Position numbers and translations under genes: made by a program | Shown: piece by piece, positions 34,521 through 48,300 of the stretch | Layout of the letters: each line of letters opens with the position of its first letter | How positions within the stretch are numbered: position 1 is the stretch's first letter | The notes under the pieces: generated by a model | What the model was told of the DNA's origin: nothing | The model's input: only the letters and a program-made list of their open reading frames with translations | The model's database searches: none | Assembly: GCF_965638725.1 (NCBI RefSeq) | Contig: NC_134975.1 | Location: forward strand, 2,120,179 to 2,184,178 | Direction of reading: 5' to 3' | DNA: 64,000 nucleotides | Origin: Aptenodytes patagonicus | Taxonomy: Eukaryota; Chordata; Aves; Sphenisciformes; Spheniscidae

Positions 34521-37500
34521 CTGTAATCCCTCTTAAATCTGGTACCAGATCTGATTCATCCTGATTTTTAACTCCTGGGGTCAAATTCTGCATGACTGAT
34601 TCATGCCTGGTGCATGCCTGGTGAACGCAGTAAGCTGGAAGCTTAGTCCTGCCTTGAAGGGCCCTTATGCCTTTTTTCATACCAGATGAAGTTCTTCCCC
34701 TGCACCAAGGGGCTGTGCAGCCCACGGTACACAGGAAGGAAGCATCCTCAGCATCATGGAGAGCTGTTCTCACTCTCGGCACTATTTTTCCTCTTCTCCT
34801 TTTCCTGCCAAGCCTCTCTCCTCCCACGCTGTCCTCGTGTAATGTGGAAACCTGCTGCAAGTGGAGCTGATGGCTGGAGGTGGCTTTGGGGTGCTGGTGG
34901 GTGTAGGGAGGAGGCTGTTTGGTGCTGGGCCTGGAGGAGGTTTCTCTGAGCAGCAGGCATGGCCGTGGGTAGCCCCAGCTCCATGCAATGCTGAACCTGA
35001 TCTTCCCTTCCCTCCCACAGACCTGGAAAGAGTCATTTATGTCATAGGCAATGTGGGCAGGTGCAAGATAATTAATTATAATTATTATTGTCATTGTTGA
35101 ATGTATTGATTATGGTGGTGCCTGTCACAGACCTACCACACCCTCCGCTGCCATCAGCACCCAGGGCTTGGCTCCCCATCAGGTCCAAGGCTGCAATCTT
35201 GCCCTTTGCTTGTACTGTAAAACCCAAGCTGGGACAAGACCAGAGGAAAGGGTGGGGGGGTGTTGTGCCTTCCTTTTGGCTTTCATTTGGAAGCTTCCAA
35301 CTCTGTCATATTTGGGTGAAAAGCTGGGTGCTGGAGCAGCGTGTCTTGCTCGCTGAGATATAAATGCTGAGATAAAATACCTGGCTGGTATGACAGCAGA
35401 CAGGTGGGAAGTACTGAAGCCCAGATCTTGGGAGCATCATTCTCCTTGTTTCTGTATTTCCCATGTTTGCAATTGTAGGAAAAAACCCTTGTCCCCCTGA
35501 GAGTTGAATTGGCCCCTCTGTAAGCAGAGATAACCATCTCAGCTTAGTGATTATAGCCGTAATAAAATACTTGTAACAAATGAATCGTTTTGAATTTTTT
35601 TTGCCCTTTTCTTCTGACTGTGACTCATCTGTGAGGAGGTCCTACACTTCTTTGGTTTAGCCCCTCTGCCTTTGCTTTTCTGCCTTTCACAAAATTGTTC
35701 GTGTGTTCACAGGTTGAGCTGTTTTGGGTAAATACTGCAAGCTCCCATTTTTACACGTTGAATGCGTTAAATTCCTGCAGTTCCACATGGAAAACATCCC
35801 TGCTGTGGACGTCCCTGGCGCTTGTCCAGGAGAAACCATCTCTGGAAAACCTGGCTGGTACAAACCACCCTCTGTAGCAGGAGGACAGTTTACTCTGAAT
35901 CTGATGGAGTTTTTGCAATCCGGTGGCCCGAAGATTCAAATGAATATTCGCAGCCACATGTTTGGTAACGTCACTCCGTGCGTAGGGAGTGGAGGGAGGT
36001 GATACGGGTTTTACTCCTGTCTCTCCCACGTACTTCCTGCCTGCAGGACAGTTTATCTCTAAAAGACCGCATACGGTTCTGTGTTTTTCTTTGTTGTTTT
36101 TCTTCCTTAGGAGCATTTATTGGGCAACAGATCTGTTTGGACAGCTTTGATTTTGCAAAAGATCTTGGAATTTGTAACTGGGGCCAGAGGTTGCGGAGCA
36201 GCTTTGTTCCCATGTAGTCACCAGGGTGAAGATGGCTATTTGTGTTGTGGTAGCTATTAAGAAACCCAGTCGTTGTCCACAATTACGTTGCGCCAGGGGC
36301 TGTACAAATATGGGTGAATTAGGACGGCTGCCATGTTGGATGCTTAGTATTCTGGGGGAAGTAAGACCTTAATCCTTCCTGGTCTTGGAGGTGAAGGATT
36401 AGTTGGTGTAAAGTGGCATCATGCCATTGACTCTGCCCAAGCTGTGTCAGATAAGACAAAATTTTGATAAGAGCATTTCTCCTTGATGACTGTGCTAGAT
36501 CGTTTCTCTCCTTCCTTGCTCCATTCACTTTGTGGCAATATCCTTTAACCTAGGCACAAATCAGGCCCACAAACTCCTGTAATAATGCTGAGTACTGTTG
36601 CACTAGTTTTATTTCAGCTCCTATAAACTGGTGATGTTCCCTTGACTGCAGTGAAATGACCTCACAGTTTCCATCTGCTCTGAATGGGACACATTAGTTT
36701 GCAATTGAGTTAATTAAAACAGGAACACGGGAAGATCTCATGCCATATGCAATCTCATTGCCGCAGGCTGTAGCAAGCAGGGATGTGTTTAACCAAGGAG
36801 TGGACCAATAATGGGGAGAGAGGACCATCAGCAGCGGTTAAACGTGCTGGTCAAGATGCAACCTCCAACTTGGGAAGGGTTAAACAGCTGATGGCTGGAG
36901 GCTGGAGAAATATGGCCAGAGGAAGGATCGCTTTCTAATTGCCTTGTATTTTGGGGCTGGCCAGCTTGTATTACTGGCTCAAGATAGATGGACTCTGACC
37001 TGGCTTGTCTGCTCTGTACTGTGTGAGTATCCGCAGAAGTTAGATCAGATCAGCTGTTAGGAACTTGAACAGACCAACAGATTCAACAGGCTGGGCTCAA
37101 AAGTCACGTGTGATTTTTTTTGTGGGGACAGAACATGGATTTTCCATTCTCTTCCGAGACGTGCCGTTTCCAGAAAAGCTAAGCCCGGCATTACCAGGGC
37201 TGGCAATTTCACCTCAGCTCTGAGAATTGTAGTGTTTGAATTTGTTTGTTTGTTTTTCCTTAAGGCTTTAGCTGTGGGAGTGACTCTCAACTTTCATGTA
37301 AAAATTATCTGTGTAATTATGATTATACATAATTATAACTATATTTATAGTTATTCCTTCATGATTTCTTGTAATCATAAGATCTTGTAATTTGGGAGAG
37401 AGGGGAAAGAAAACAGCTTTAGGTGCATGTAAAATAGGCTGCAGGGGGGGAAAATCCATAGTTTGCCTCCACCATGCATCAAGCACAGAGAGCTTTTCTG

Positions 37501-39239
37501 ATGAGCTGGTGCCCTGCCATGCGCGGTGTCCCCGGGAAGGATCCCTGCAGCCCATCTGCATGGGCTGGGTTTGCTTGTTTGTCCAGGAGCTCATGGCAAT
37601 GTGCAGAGGTTCCCATTGCTGCAGCCACAGCGTGGTGTGTAAACACTCCTTCTGCAAAGAGGACAGGTGTCATGCACGGCTCAATCCGTGGGGCAGGGGA
37701 GCTACATCGCTGTGCCGAGCAGCTGGAAAATGTTGGAGAGGGGGAGACTCCAGCGGCAGCAACTCCTTTGGGGTCCAAGTTGTTCCTGGAGGTGGTGGCG
37801 AGTGGTTTTGTGCTGTTATCTAAACACCTCTGGGTTTAGACTGATGCTCTTTTTGGGTTTCAGCTAACAGGACAAGCATGGCCAATTCTGAGCTCAGAGG
37901 TGTTTCTCAGTGGTGGATTACATGGCCAGCAGCAGGCAGCTTCCCAGGAGCGGCCAGGCAGCAAGGAGCCGAGCCGAGGTGCTTCCTGGCCTCAGCAGAG
38001 CGGGTAGAGGGAGGAGGAAAGGTGAGATGCAGCTCCTGGAGCGACAGGAGCTTGCTGGAAGCCTTGTTAACACGGGGCTGACTCTGGTCTACAGCAGCTA
38101 GCTCTATCACCCTGGGCAAGCTGCCTCCGGCTGTTCCTGCTGGACCTCCCCTTAATACAAAGGCTGCTCTGCTTTATTGCAAAAAGGAGAGGTGTAGCTG
38201 GAAGACACAGTGTAGTTTAGGTGAGGCCCATCATACCAGCCTCTAGCACTGATTGAGACCTGAGGCTGTTACAGCTGCAGAGCTGTAAGAGCGGAGAGCA
38301 AAATGCGGTTTCCATGTGTAAAACTGCATGAAGTTGTAGTGCGAATGGTACTGTTGCATGTGCCGAGGGCACTGGAACAGAGAGAGGCCACAGAAGTGAT
38401 TCGGATTCAAGGTCTCCAGAAAAGTCACTTGTTTGTGAAAGGTGTGAGGATTTCAGCCCATTCAGTTTATCCAACATAAGCCTAAGAGAATGGTGACTTA
38501 ACATTGATAGGGGAATCGTACCAGGTTCAAGAGAGCTGGTGGTGCTTCGGAAGTGGGCAGTGGCAGAAAACTAAAGACATCAACTAAACAACTTCAAATT
38601 AGACGTAAGGCCCCGAGTTGTAGCAGGAGGATTCCTGTTGCAAGGCAATGAACTGTACCGAGGTACCAACCTTTGGAACAAATGAATCCTTCAAATCAGC
38701 CAGCCGTCGCCTTTCTGGAAAAGCCGCTTTCCTGTCATTGAGATACTAGGCTGAAGAGCTGCGTCATTATATTGAGCCTTATAGCTTGAGTGACACAGGA
38801 AGCAGGACTAAACAAATCAATAAAACTTCATGGCCGATAGCCACCTCATCCTAACGTGGCTCATTTGTGCATCAGATTGTTGACATAGGGTGCCTGCATT
38901 TGGGACAGTAAGAGAACAAGTTCCCTCTGGAGCAATCTGTCTATATTCCCAGGAATTGATGAGCTGGAAATTTTTATTAGTGAGGCTACTTAGATCCTGA
39001 AAGGGGGAGCTGTGATCGCAGCATGGGGGGAATCGTAAGCACGGCAGTTTTATGGCTGCAGGCGTTGGTGCAGGTGCCGCTGTATTGGCATTGCTTTTGG
39101 GTATTGTTAGCAAGAATAACAGCTTGACAGTGTCGTTCTGACAGCCCCATGAGTGCCCCATCGTGCTCTTGCGATACCCCAATCATGAGACCACCAAAAC
39201 ACTGGTTGTCGTTAGGACACTAATTAATTTATGACTCAC

Positions 39240-39400
39240 TGACAAAGCACTTTGGAACTAGTGCTGCTAGGACTGCACTGCGCAAACACAAAACCTAAGG
39301 GCACTCCCTGCTCCAGAAAGCTTTCAAGCCAAACATTGCAATCTAAACACACAGCAAGAGATGGCCCATGGGATGTTGACAGAAGATGTGGAAACAACAG
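39240..39400 (+). mobile_element. Weak MIR/L2-like relic
   Basis: CTCCAGAAAGCTTTCAAGCC and CATTGCAATCTAAACACACA resemble the 'agagcttacaatctaa' segment of old amniote repeats. Low certainty. Confidence 0.3.
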
Positions 39401-40260
39401 GCTGACACTGATCAGCATAATAACATATCCTTAACGCACAATTTTGCTCACCTGCAAAGATTTATTCCTCTTCCATTAGGATGTAACCATATTTGATATC
39501 CCTCCCCCACACACTTTCTGGGCTGGAATTGAGAGCCTGCTACATTTACCAAAGGGTTTATGGAGGTATTTATCACTTGTGACTCTTTCGTTGGCTTTGT
39601 GAGTGTCGGTGCACAGCAGCAGGCTGTTCCCTTGTGTGCAGGGACTGGGCTGGCTTGTTGTGAAACCAAGCACAGCAGTCGCAACGTCAAAGCATTCACT
39701 TCCCCAAGAGGGTGTTTAACCAGTCAATACAGTGTCTTCAGTGTTACCAAACCTGAATCCCTGGGGGTCATTCGCATGGGCTTGGAAGTATTTACCAGTC
39801 TCTGCGGTTGTGAAACTATGCAGTGTTACCATGGCATTCCAACAACACAAGCAAACTCTGCTCGTGACACCTCTGGATCGCTGCATCCTGCTCTGACTTA
39901 AACTTACTTGAAACCAGATTTAAATGGGGAACATTCACTTGCAGGATGGGTTGTAATAAGTGCAGGGGATCTAAACTGGCTAGCTGCAGCACTGGGAGCT
40001 GGGGAGCGTATAGCAGCAAGGTAAATGAGGCTTTCCTGAGTCTCTCCTGCATTGGCTGGGTTGCTAATGGTACAGAAAAGAAAGCTTGAACTTTAAATGG
40101 AAGGCAGACTCATCCTTACCTAAAATCAGTGGTGCTGTGTGGCGGTAATTAAGATTAGAAAATGGCTTTTGATTGTTCTGGCCCTTGATAGTGCAAACCA
40201 GGGTGAAGTTCAGTTATCTTACTGCTGAGGCTGCTGAGAACAGCTTTGCCTTTATGATAG

Positions 40261-40355
40261 TTTATCTGACGGCAGGTCTGTATTTTACCTGGCTGGATTG
40301 CTTTCCAGTTTGCGTGTCGCATTGTGCAAAAAATCCCTGTCTGCTGATATAAAGG
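40261..40355. promoter_or_regulatory. Motif cluster upstream of the KRT7-like gene
   Basis: A GATA-type TTTATCTG (40261), a strong C/EBP-type ATTGTGCAAA (40321-40330) and TATAAAGG (40348-40355) lie within 95 bp, about 1.55 kb upstream of the KRT7-like ATG. An enhancer or minor upstream promoter is possible. Motifs only. Confidence 0.25.
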
Positions 40356-41774
40356 AGTTGAAGCTGGAATGCAACCTGATAAAATCCAGCAGCCAGGGCT
40401 TGCTTTGGTAGGAGCATTTCTTGCCTGACTGTAGGACTCTAAATCACACTTTCAGATTCAATCCCTGTCTTCTCAAGACAACGCAGAGGAGTTGTGAGAG
40501 AGTGGCCTGTCTCTCTCTGTGAACTCGGAAGGACCTGGAGCTATGTAAAGCAGCTGGAGACTTCTGCCTCATTGCTAGCTATGTACAGATGAAATGAACC
40601 CTAGCCCGTCCAAACCAGCCATCAGGTCAAGTATAGCTGGGTGTGTGTAACACATGAGTTTGCTTTACACTCAATGGGTTATTTTTTTTATTGCTGGTGG
40701 AAGCTGAGCCAGCTTGCAGGGCAGGGAGGAATCTTGCCTCGTATGTCTCTGTCTGGCTCGATCTCCCCCTTTCTCTCCTTCAAAAAGAGAATTTCCTTTT
40801 AGTAGCTGGGATCTGCAGCCAACTTGCATTCTTCCCGCAGAGAAGGAAGTACATAGTTTTAATAGGCTGTGGCCAGAATATGTAGCCAGCGCTATCTTGC
40901 TGTCCTGATGAGGGGAAGAGCTGAAGGGTGACACATTCAGGCCAGACTTTGAAATCTCATGGAGGGGAGGATTTATGACCTGATTGATAGTAAAGAGGTC
41001 TGTCCCTTCAAGGCTATGTGAAAATGCAGAAAGCCCATAAAACTAATTTTTGTCTCTGCCTCTTCTGCATAGGAGCCCAGAAATTTAAGCAGAAACCTGT
41101 CCTGTCTCCTTTTGAGCATGGACTGCCACGTTGGGTATTTCCACATGCAGGGTGCAGCCCACTTAAGCCAACTTTATTTTAGCGCTAGCAGGAGAGAGAA
41201 AGCAAAACCATGATGTCTAAGAATAGCTGCGGCATCTCTCTTCTGCTGCCCTCATTCCCCTGCATGGCACAGACCCGCTGGGTGCTGCTGGCAGAGTACA
41301 GTATGTGTGTCCAAGGCTGCAGCTGGCTTTGGTTTATATTAAACTAGGCTGGACCTGGCACTAAGCTGAGGCCCCTTATCTCCTTTCTCCTGTTGCACAG
41401 GGGAGCTACCTGCTCTGCAACAGAGTTAAAAATCAGTGCATATTCCCCCTCTTCTCATTTCAACATCCATTTAGGCAAGCGGAGAGGAATGGAGAAGCCT
41501 TGAGGAAATGGGGATCGGACCTGTCTTGTTGTAACTGTCTGCCAAGGGACCCCTGAAGAGCCCGTGTTTCACGTCCCTTGGCTGCACATGTGGCAGAGGC
41601 AAAGGGAAGTGCAGAACAAAGCCAGGTCTGAGCACTGGGGACACGGTGCCAGGTGTGTCCTGTCCCTTCCCTGGCCCTTCCCTTCTTGCCTGCTCGAATT
41701 CAGCAGGTTGACGGAGGGTGGGAAGGCAGTCAGGCACACCCAGCTCTCCGAGGCAGTAAAATGATCCCTCTTTT

Positions 41775-41784
41775 GCCCTTGGGC
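41775..41784. promoter_or_regulatory. AP-2-like site in the KRT7-like promoter
   Basis: The palindrome GCCCTTGGGC lies about 20 bp upstream of the TATA box. AP-2 sites are frequent in keratin promoters. Motif match only. Confidence 0.4.
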
Positions 41785-41804
41785 CAAGCCCAGCTTTTCT
41801 AACG

Positions 41805-41813
41805 GATAAAAGG
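41805..41813 (+). promoter_or_regulatory. TATA box of the KRT7-like gene
   Basis: GATAAAAGG, about 105 bp upstream of the ATG, predicts a transcription start near 41835 and a 5' UTR of about 80 nt. This spacing is normal for keratin genes. Confidence 0.65.
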
Positions 41814-41912
41814 AGAAGCAGTCAGGAGAACTCGCTCACTTCCCTGGTCTCCAGCACAGCTTCCCTGAGCTTTTGAAGGGTGGGGGATACTGAAAACACC
41901 CTTGGAGCAGCC

Positions 41913-42311
41913 ATGTCCCGATCTGTGAGTTTCAGCTCTCGTTCTGCAGCCGTCCCAGGGATCAGCCAAGTGCGGGTCAGCACCGTCTCCTCGACCCGTG
42001 GACTAGGAGGAGGTGCCGGCTTAGGCAGGGCAGGTGGCTTTGGCAGCTCCAGCCTCTACAACCTCGGCTCCACCAACAAGCGGATCTCCCTTGGAGGTGG
42101 CAGCTCCTACAGCGTTCGCTCTGGATACGGCTATGGAGGCATGGGATTCGGTGGGGCGCCCAGCCCTGGGGGCATTCAGGAGGTCACCATCAACCAGAGC
42201 CTCCTGACACCCCTGAATCTGGAGATTGACCCCAATATCCAGCGGGTGCGCAAGGAGGAGAAGGAGCAAATCAAGACGCTCAACAACAGATTCGCCTCCT
42301 TCATTGACAAG
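41913..42311 (+). CDS. KRT7: KRT7-like exon 1
   Basis: Residues 1-133: head and first part of coil 1A. The head begins [14 protein letters not shown], has glycine-rich stretches around 29-45 and 60-87, SLYNLGS near 47, and the H1 segment [20 protein letters not shown]. It ends in phase 0 after FIDK with donor GTGAGG. Confidence 0.95.
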
Positions 42312-45300
42312 GTGAGGTGTTGGAAAGACTGATAGCTCTGTGGACACTGCTTAAAAGCAGGTCTGACCCAAAGCTCACTTAACCCAGTGGGGAATTCACA
42401 AATGGGCTTGGGATCAGGTTCTCAAGAGCATGGTGTGATTTGCCTACTGCAATCCAATAACTCTTATTAAAGCCCTGCTTGCATTGCCATCAGTAAAGGG
42501 TTTTGCCCTGCTTAGGCCAGCTTTGTACCCCCTTTATTTAGCTGGTATTGCCCATAATGTGGGTGCAGGCTTTAAAGATCAAATCTGCACTCAAGCACAT
42601 CACCACCAAATTCAGGGAGGAGAGGGCCTCTTGGAGAGGAATCGTCCCAGTAGAACAGATCTTGACGTAAGATAGAGCTTGCTGTGTTTGTTTGCACTGC
42701 CCTGTACATCTGTTGCTTTACTGTCTTGCACTGATTGATCCTATGTCCTCTGTAAACTTCAACTCTGGCATCCTCAAAATGCAAGGAATCCAGACCTGGA
42801 GTTTGAGTAATTGGCTGACTTTGAGGTCTGTGGATGGCTTCTGTTAAGTGTCAGGCAAGCAGAATCTGCTTATCTTTAATTCATACAAAGCCTTAAAGTC
42901 ATAAGCCAAGCCCCAGAGTAGCAGTGCTCCCTCCTGGTCTTTATCACCCTCCAGAGTTTAGGTGCTTCCTATGAGCAGTCTAAATTCTTCAGATACCATC
43001 TGCAGCCTGTCCTTCCCCCAGGATCCAAACTCTGTAGTGTCAGTCCCTGCTTCTTCTCACTGTCACAAATGACCCCTTGGTTGCTTTCCAGGTCCGGTTC
43101 CTGGAGCAGCAAAACAAAATGCTGGAGACCAAATGGAACCTCCTCCAGGACCAGAAGGCTGCCCGGAGTAACATTGCTCCCATGTTTGAGACATACATCA
43201 ATAACCTGCGACGTCAGCTGGATGGGTTGTTGAATGACAAAGGGCGTTTGGAGGGTGAACTGAAGAACATGGAGGATCTTGTTGAGGATTTCAAGACCAA
43301 GTAACGTATAATCTTCCCATCTAATGGTGTAGTTGAGCTGGCAGGTTGGTCAGTAGATTGGCAGAGATGTCCCCAGCTTTTCTGCTAGGGAGGGAGATTT
43401 TTTTCCAGCCATGAGTTAGGTGTCTAGTCCAGGGAAGTTGCCTGGATTCTTCATGCCTGGATCGCTCGTTGTTCCTGGCACCTTGTTCCCACATGTCTGC
43501 AGTGGCTCCATCCTCTTGGCTTTACTTTGGGGCCTCCTCAGGGATGGCTTCATACTTTGGGTTGGATGTGCCCGTTCAGGTCCGTAGGAACCCCTTGGGA
43601 GCTCAGCAGGTTGGCAGCCGGTGGGTGAAGTGCTGCTTGTTTTGTGGGTAGCTAATGGAGCAGGTGACCTGCAATTTTTAAGCTACTTTTCAGTCCAAAT
43701 CGTGTCACCTGGGAGGTGTCCCATGAAGAAAGTAGCCTTTGTCCCAGCCTGTGCCCAAACCAGCTGTACAGGGGAATGCCTTTAATAAAAAAAAAAAAAA
43801 AAAAGAAAGAAAAGAGGGAGCTGGCAAACTGGATCAAGCAGGAACTGAAAACAAACAGATCTGATAATCCCCAGGGTGTGTTTAGGGAAAGTCAATAGCT
43901 AGTGATTCCCAAGGAGGTGCATGGGAATGATGTTTCCCCCAACCCTGCTCGGTTATTTCTACTCTGTGCTCATCCACAGTTGTACTTTGCATCTCTGCAA
44001 GGCAGCAGCGAGGAGCTGGTTTGCACCCAGAGGAATTATAGCCCTAATTTTAGTTGCATGTCACATGAATGCAAGGTGCACAGGTGCATATTTATTCCTC
44101 CAGCTTACAGGTCCGTGTAAAACCAAACCCTATATGTGCTAAGAGAAGGGAAACAGGAATTAGGAGCCTAAGATGCTAGTGCAGCAGAGGGAGTGAGGAT
44201 GTAGTAACTGGAGTTCAGAACCTGCTTCTCCCCGTTTGTATAAAGAAAATCTCATCTTCTAAGTAGAATACCTAAAACATGACTAGCTCTTTATGTGTCT
44301 GTTGCCTCGTTTTCATATGTCCAATTTACACAGTAATTCTCAGTTAACATCTGGGGTAGGGGAGGACATTTATATGCATGAGGCTCCAGGGGATGAGATT
44401 CGGTCCCGTATTCAGTAACTGCATTGACTAAGGGTGTGGTTCAAAGTAAGCAAGGGTAGGAGCAGGTTGTGTTCCCGCTGTCCATGTGGCTTGGTGCAGG
44501 GCGTGCCAAGGTGTGATAGTGCACTGGGCTTCCCGAGGCGCCTCGCGAGTTAATGGAGAATATCGAATGATTTGTCAGTTCATTGACCAGCTTGGTGGAG
44601 CTTCCCCCAGGAAATGAGGAATTTGACAAACCGTTATAGAATAATTCAGTCTTTTTACGTATCTCTTATTATCCATTCTGCACTGCAGGCTGAGCTTACG
44701 CAGCACAATCATGTAGTTCCCAGGTCATATATTACCCTGCAATAGCAACAGATGCAGTTCATTGACTTTGAAAGGGACAATGTCCATTTATGCCAGTGTG
44801 GATGGGCAAGCTTCCAGTTTGGAGCAGAAGGGGAGGAGCATGAAGGCTGTTGAAAGGCTCACGCTTTGGAAGGCAAATTACAGCGCTAGCCACGCAGGGA
44901 CTGTGTAAACAGAGCAGTGTTCTAATTTAGGCAACAGCAATTCCAAAACAGCAGAGAAAGTGGTTCCTGCTCTGTTCCTTGGATGACTTTCAGGATTCAT
45001 ATAGCAGATTCTTGCTGTTTGTTTCAGCAGGTTGGCTTAGTAGAATGGTGTAAGGCAGGCTCTGAGATCCAGGCTTGCAAGTGGTACAAATCAGTGAACT
45101 CCCATAAAGTCAATGGAGCATGATTTTTATCTGCTGAGGATCTAGCTCATTACATCTAAAGGCGAACACCTAAGGAAGGGATGTAGCCAATATTAGAAGA
45201 TTGTGTGACTTTGAAGCATAGCCACTTTGTGCAGAATGAGAATAATTATACTAAGCTCTTACCAGGACAGTGGCATGTGATTGACACCTGCAAAATGTTC

Positions 45301-48300
45301 TCAAATGTCTGTAATAAGGAAGTGCACAGTGAAAGTAGCATTAGCAGGTGCTTTGATCAGCACAGAGGAATTTGTTGAATCTGCTTGCATCTCTTCCACA
45401 TTTGTATTTGCTCTCTCAATGGGCAAGTGAAAAAGCTGAGAGCCTCAGGACATAGACTGCCATCCTGCAGCTGTCCATGACTGAGGATAAGGAGCAGAAA
45501 TCTTCTTAAGTGCAGTGAATTTTGATGAATGTGGGAAAGCATGGGTGAGAAATGCTTTCCAGGTTAGTGGTCATGGCGGTGTGGACCAGAACAGCTTTCA
45601 GGCATCAGCTCATCCAAACAGTACCCTGGAACTGTGGCATACAGCTGGTACCTCTTGTGCAAATAATACACATGCCGCAGTGGTACAGCAAACCTCTGCC
45701 TGTGGCTGGCTTGCTTGGGGAAGTCATAGGTTTTGCCGAGGTGGTTCACAAAGAGAGAAATGGAGGGAGAGAGAAGGGAATCGGCGTAACTCTTCACTGT
45801 GACAGTTTTTCCTTTTACCCAGGCTCTAACTTCACACCAATCCCTTTTTTTCTGGCAGATATGAAGATGAAATCAACAAGCGCACGGCAGCAGAGAACGA
45901 ATTTGTGGTGCTCAAGAAGGTGTGTGCCATGGATATTAGCTGAGACTGATCATATATGTTTGCAGCCCTTCTCCCCCTTTTGCCCCTACATTGTCTTTGC
46001 TACAGGTGTGCCTAGAGACCTGCAGGTGAAGAATTACAGCTCTCATTTCTGGCTAAAGGCTGCCTCAGTGTAGGCACTGAAGTCTCTGTAGGAAGCTGGG
46101 AAGGGGTGCCAGATCCCATGGATATCATAGATTATGGCTATATCTTTCTTTAGGACATTTCCTAAGGCCTCCCTTGACTGTCCAAACTGACAGTGGACTT
46201 GCAAACACAGGTCCTGCCCTACAGAACATATGGGACCCTGCACATCAGCAATATTTAGAACACTGGTAGATAATTTTTAGGACATAGTGGGTCATTGGGC
46301 AGGTGGACATGGAGACCAGACAGCTTGGGAAACTTGATGGGCTCATGGCTGCTTTTGAAGCCATCAAAGGCTGGGTGGACTTAGTCATCAAAGTTATGGC
46401 AATCTCAATGGATTATCACTTTTTTAGGATGTGGATGCTGCCTACATGAACAAAGTGGAGCTGGAGGCCAAGGTGGATGCACTGACAGATGAGATTAACT
46501 TCCTGAGGTCTCTTTATGAAGCGGTAAGGTCCTTTCTGCTTCTTGTGGCTGCTGCAGTGTAGCACCACCAGTGGGTGAAGAACAGCAAACGGTGACTGAG
46601 AAAATTAATGTGCTGTTTCTAGAGACAAGAAAGGTGATGGAGACATGGAGTCTTCCCTTGCATAAGCAGAAATAAGCCTGCAAGTAAAGTGCACATCCTG
46701 TGAATTGTCACAGATTTCTCCCTATCTGGGATGTGAGATGGATTTATTGCAAACATAGCCAGGACATGCATTATTTTTTTGATGCTGTTAGTGTGAAAAC
46801 AAGGAAAACCAGTGTATTATAGCCAGTGCTGTAGTACTGGTGTGTGTTTGTGTGCTGTGTGAGAGAAAGAAAGGAAAGCTCCTTGTCCCAGATGCCTTTA
46901 TCTTACCCATTATTTGCAAGATAAGATTTTGATTGAACTGGACACGTAGCACCCTTGGGTGAGGTGGTAGAATTTGGCCCTTGCTTTGTTGTGAAGCTGA
47001 TACTCAAGCTTCTTGGACTAGCATTTCATGCTGGTTTCTTATCTTAGGAGTGGGGTAAACTAACCTTGCTGTCAAAATGTGGGTGATAAGTAGCTCCACT
47101 TCTGCTGTTGCTTGTTACTTTGTGCTTTGCAAGGTTGATGTGATTCAGTTGGTTTCCTTCTAATTAATGAATGTTTTGATGGAATTCTTCTTACCCGTCT
47201 CCCTTTCCCTTCTCAGATTCTCTCTTTAATTGGCTTCCAAATGAGAGGCCCTTAAAAGTCAGTGATTAATGGTATTGTTTCCAATGCAACTGGCAGGAAC
47301 TTCATGAGCTGCAGGCCCAGATCTCTGACACCTCTGTGGTGCTGTCTATGGATAACAGTCGAAACCTGGACCTGGACAGCATCATTGCAGAGGTCAAAGC
47401 ACAGTATGAGGAGATTGCCAACAGAAGCCGGGCGGAGGCCGAGTCCTGGTACCAAAACAAGGTGAGTTATGGGAGGGATAAAGGCAGTTACAGCTTCTGT
47501 TAGTACATGTATCCTGTGTGTCGTGAGTGGGAGAGCTTTTAGCCGGCTAATTGAATGCCAGCCTGACTCCATCTTTTTCTCTTATGTTGTTTTATGTCAC
47601 AGTATGAGGCACTGCAGGTCACTGCTGGGAAACACGGAGATGACCTGCGCAACACGAAGAATGAGATCTCAGAGATAAACCGCATGATCCAGAGACTGCA
47701 GGGTGAAATTGAAAATGCAAAGGCCCAGGTGAGGAGCTGCCCTTGTTCTCCTGCTGCAGAGCAGTGGATTTAGCAGCAACAAGCGTGCCAGGGATCTGGG
47801 TGTAACACAATATCTGTAGAAGCAGTTTGGGGGTGGCTGCAATGCTCACCTCAAAAGATGTCAGTTCGGCCGGAGGGAGAAACTGTGTTGTAAGCAATCT
47901 AATGCTGAGAGGCAGCTGAACTATAGGTGAGAACAAGTCCGCCAGTGACCTGGGAGCACAGAAGGGGAGTGATGCAGAGCCGTTTCCAAACGGCAAGGCT
48001 GCATGTGGCCTCTCTCCCAGCCACACGCATTCCTTGTACCCTCTTGCTTCTGGGATCTTTGTCCACTCCCTTTTTGCAGAAGGGAGGACCATGTTTGGGC
48101 ACATAAAAGAATTTTTCAGCTGTATGGGAGTTCTGTTTGCTTTCTCCCCGGGGCTGTTATCACTTTATCAAACAGCTGGTGAAAGCTAGACCAGTGAGTG
48201 GTTCAGACCATGTTCGGGGCTGAAAACTGGCTGTGAATAACCAGGGTGCACAAAGCTGGAGATAAGCCATTGTGATTCATCCATTTGTGTTTATTTGGTT

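Larger units (their letters stand above)
27900..41770. other. Spacer between the divergent KRT80-like and KRT7-like genes
   Basis: About 14 kb separates the two start codons. No coding gene recognised. It holds T or A tracts (28114-28129, 28412-28424, 31679-31694), a pyrimidine-rich stretch (32230-32420), a CpG-dense block (34230-34520), AP-1 sites at 35621 and 39232, and a possible regulatory cluster near 40260-40355. The human interval contains a non-coding RNA gene; I cannot identify a counterpart. Confidence 0.65.

Noticed and set aside
34348-35094. 248-codon open frame on the minus strand
   Set aside because: Overlaps the CpG-dense block, where stops are rarer; no domain, no plausible promoter and several competing frames.
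42021-42347. Minus-strand open frame of 108 codons
   Set aside because: Antisense shadow of KRT7-like exon 1.
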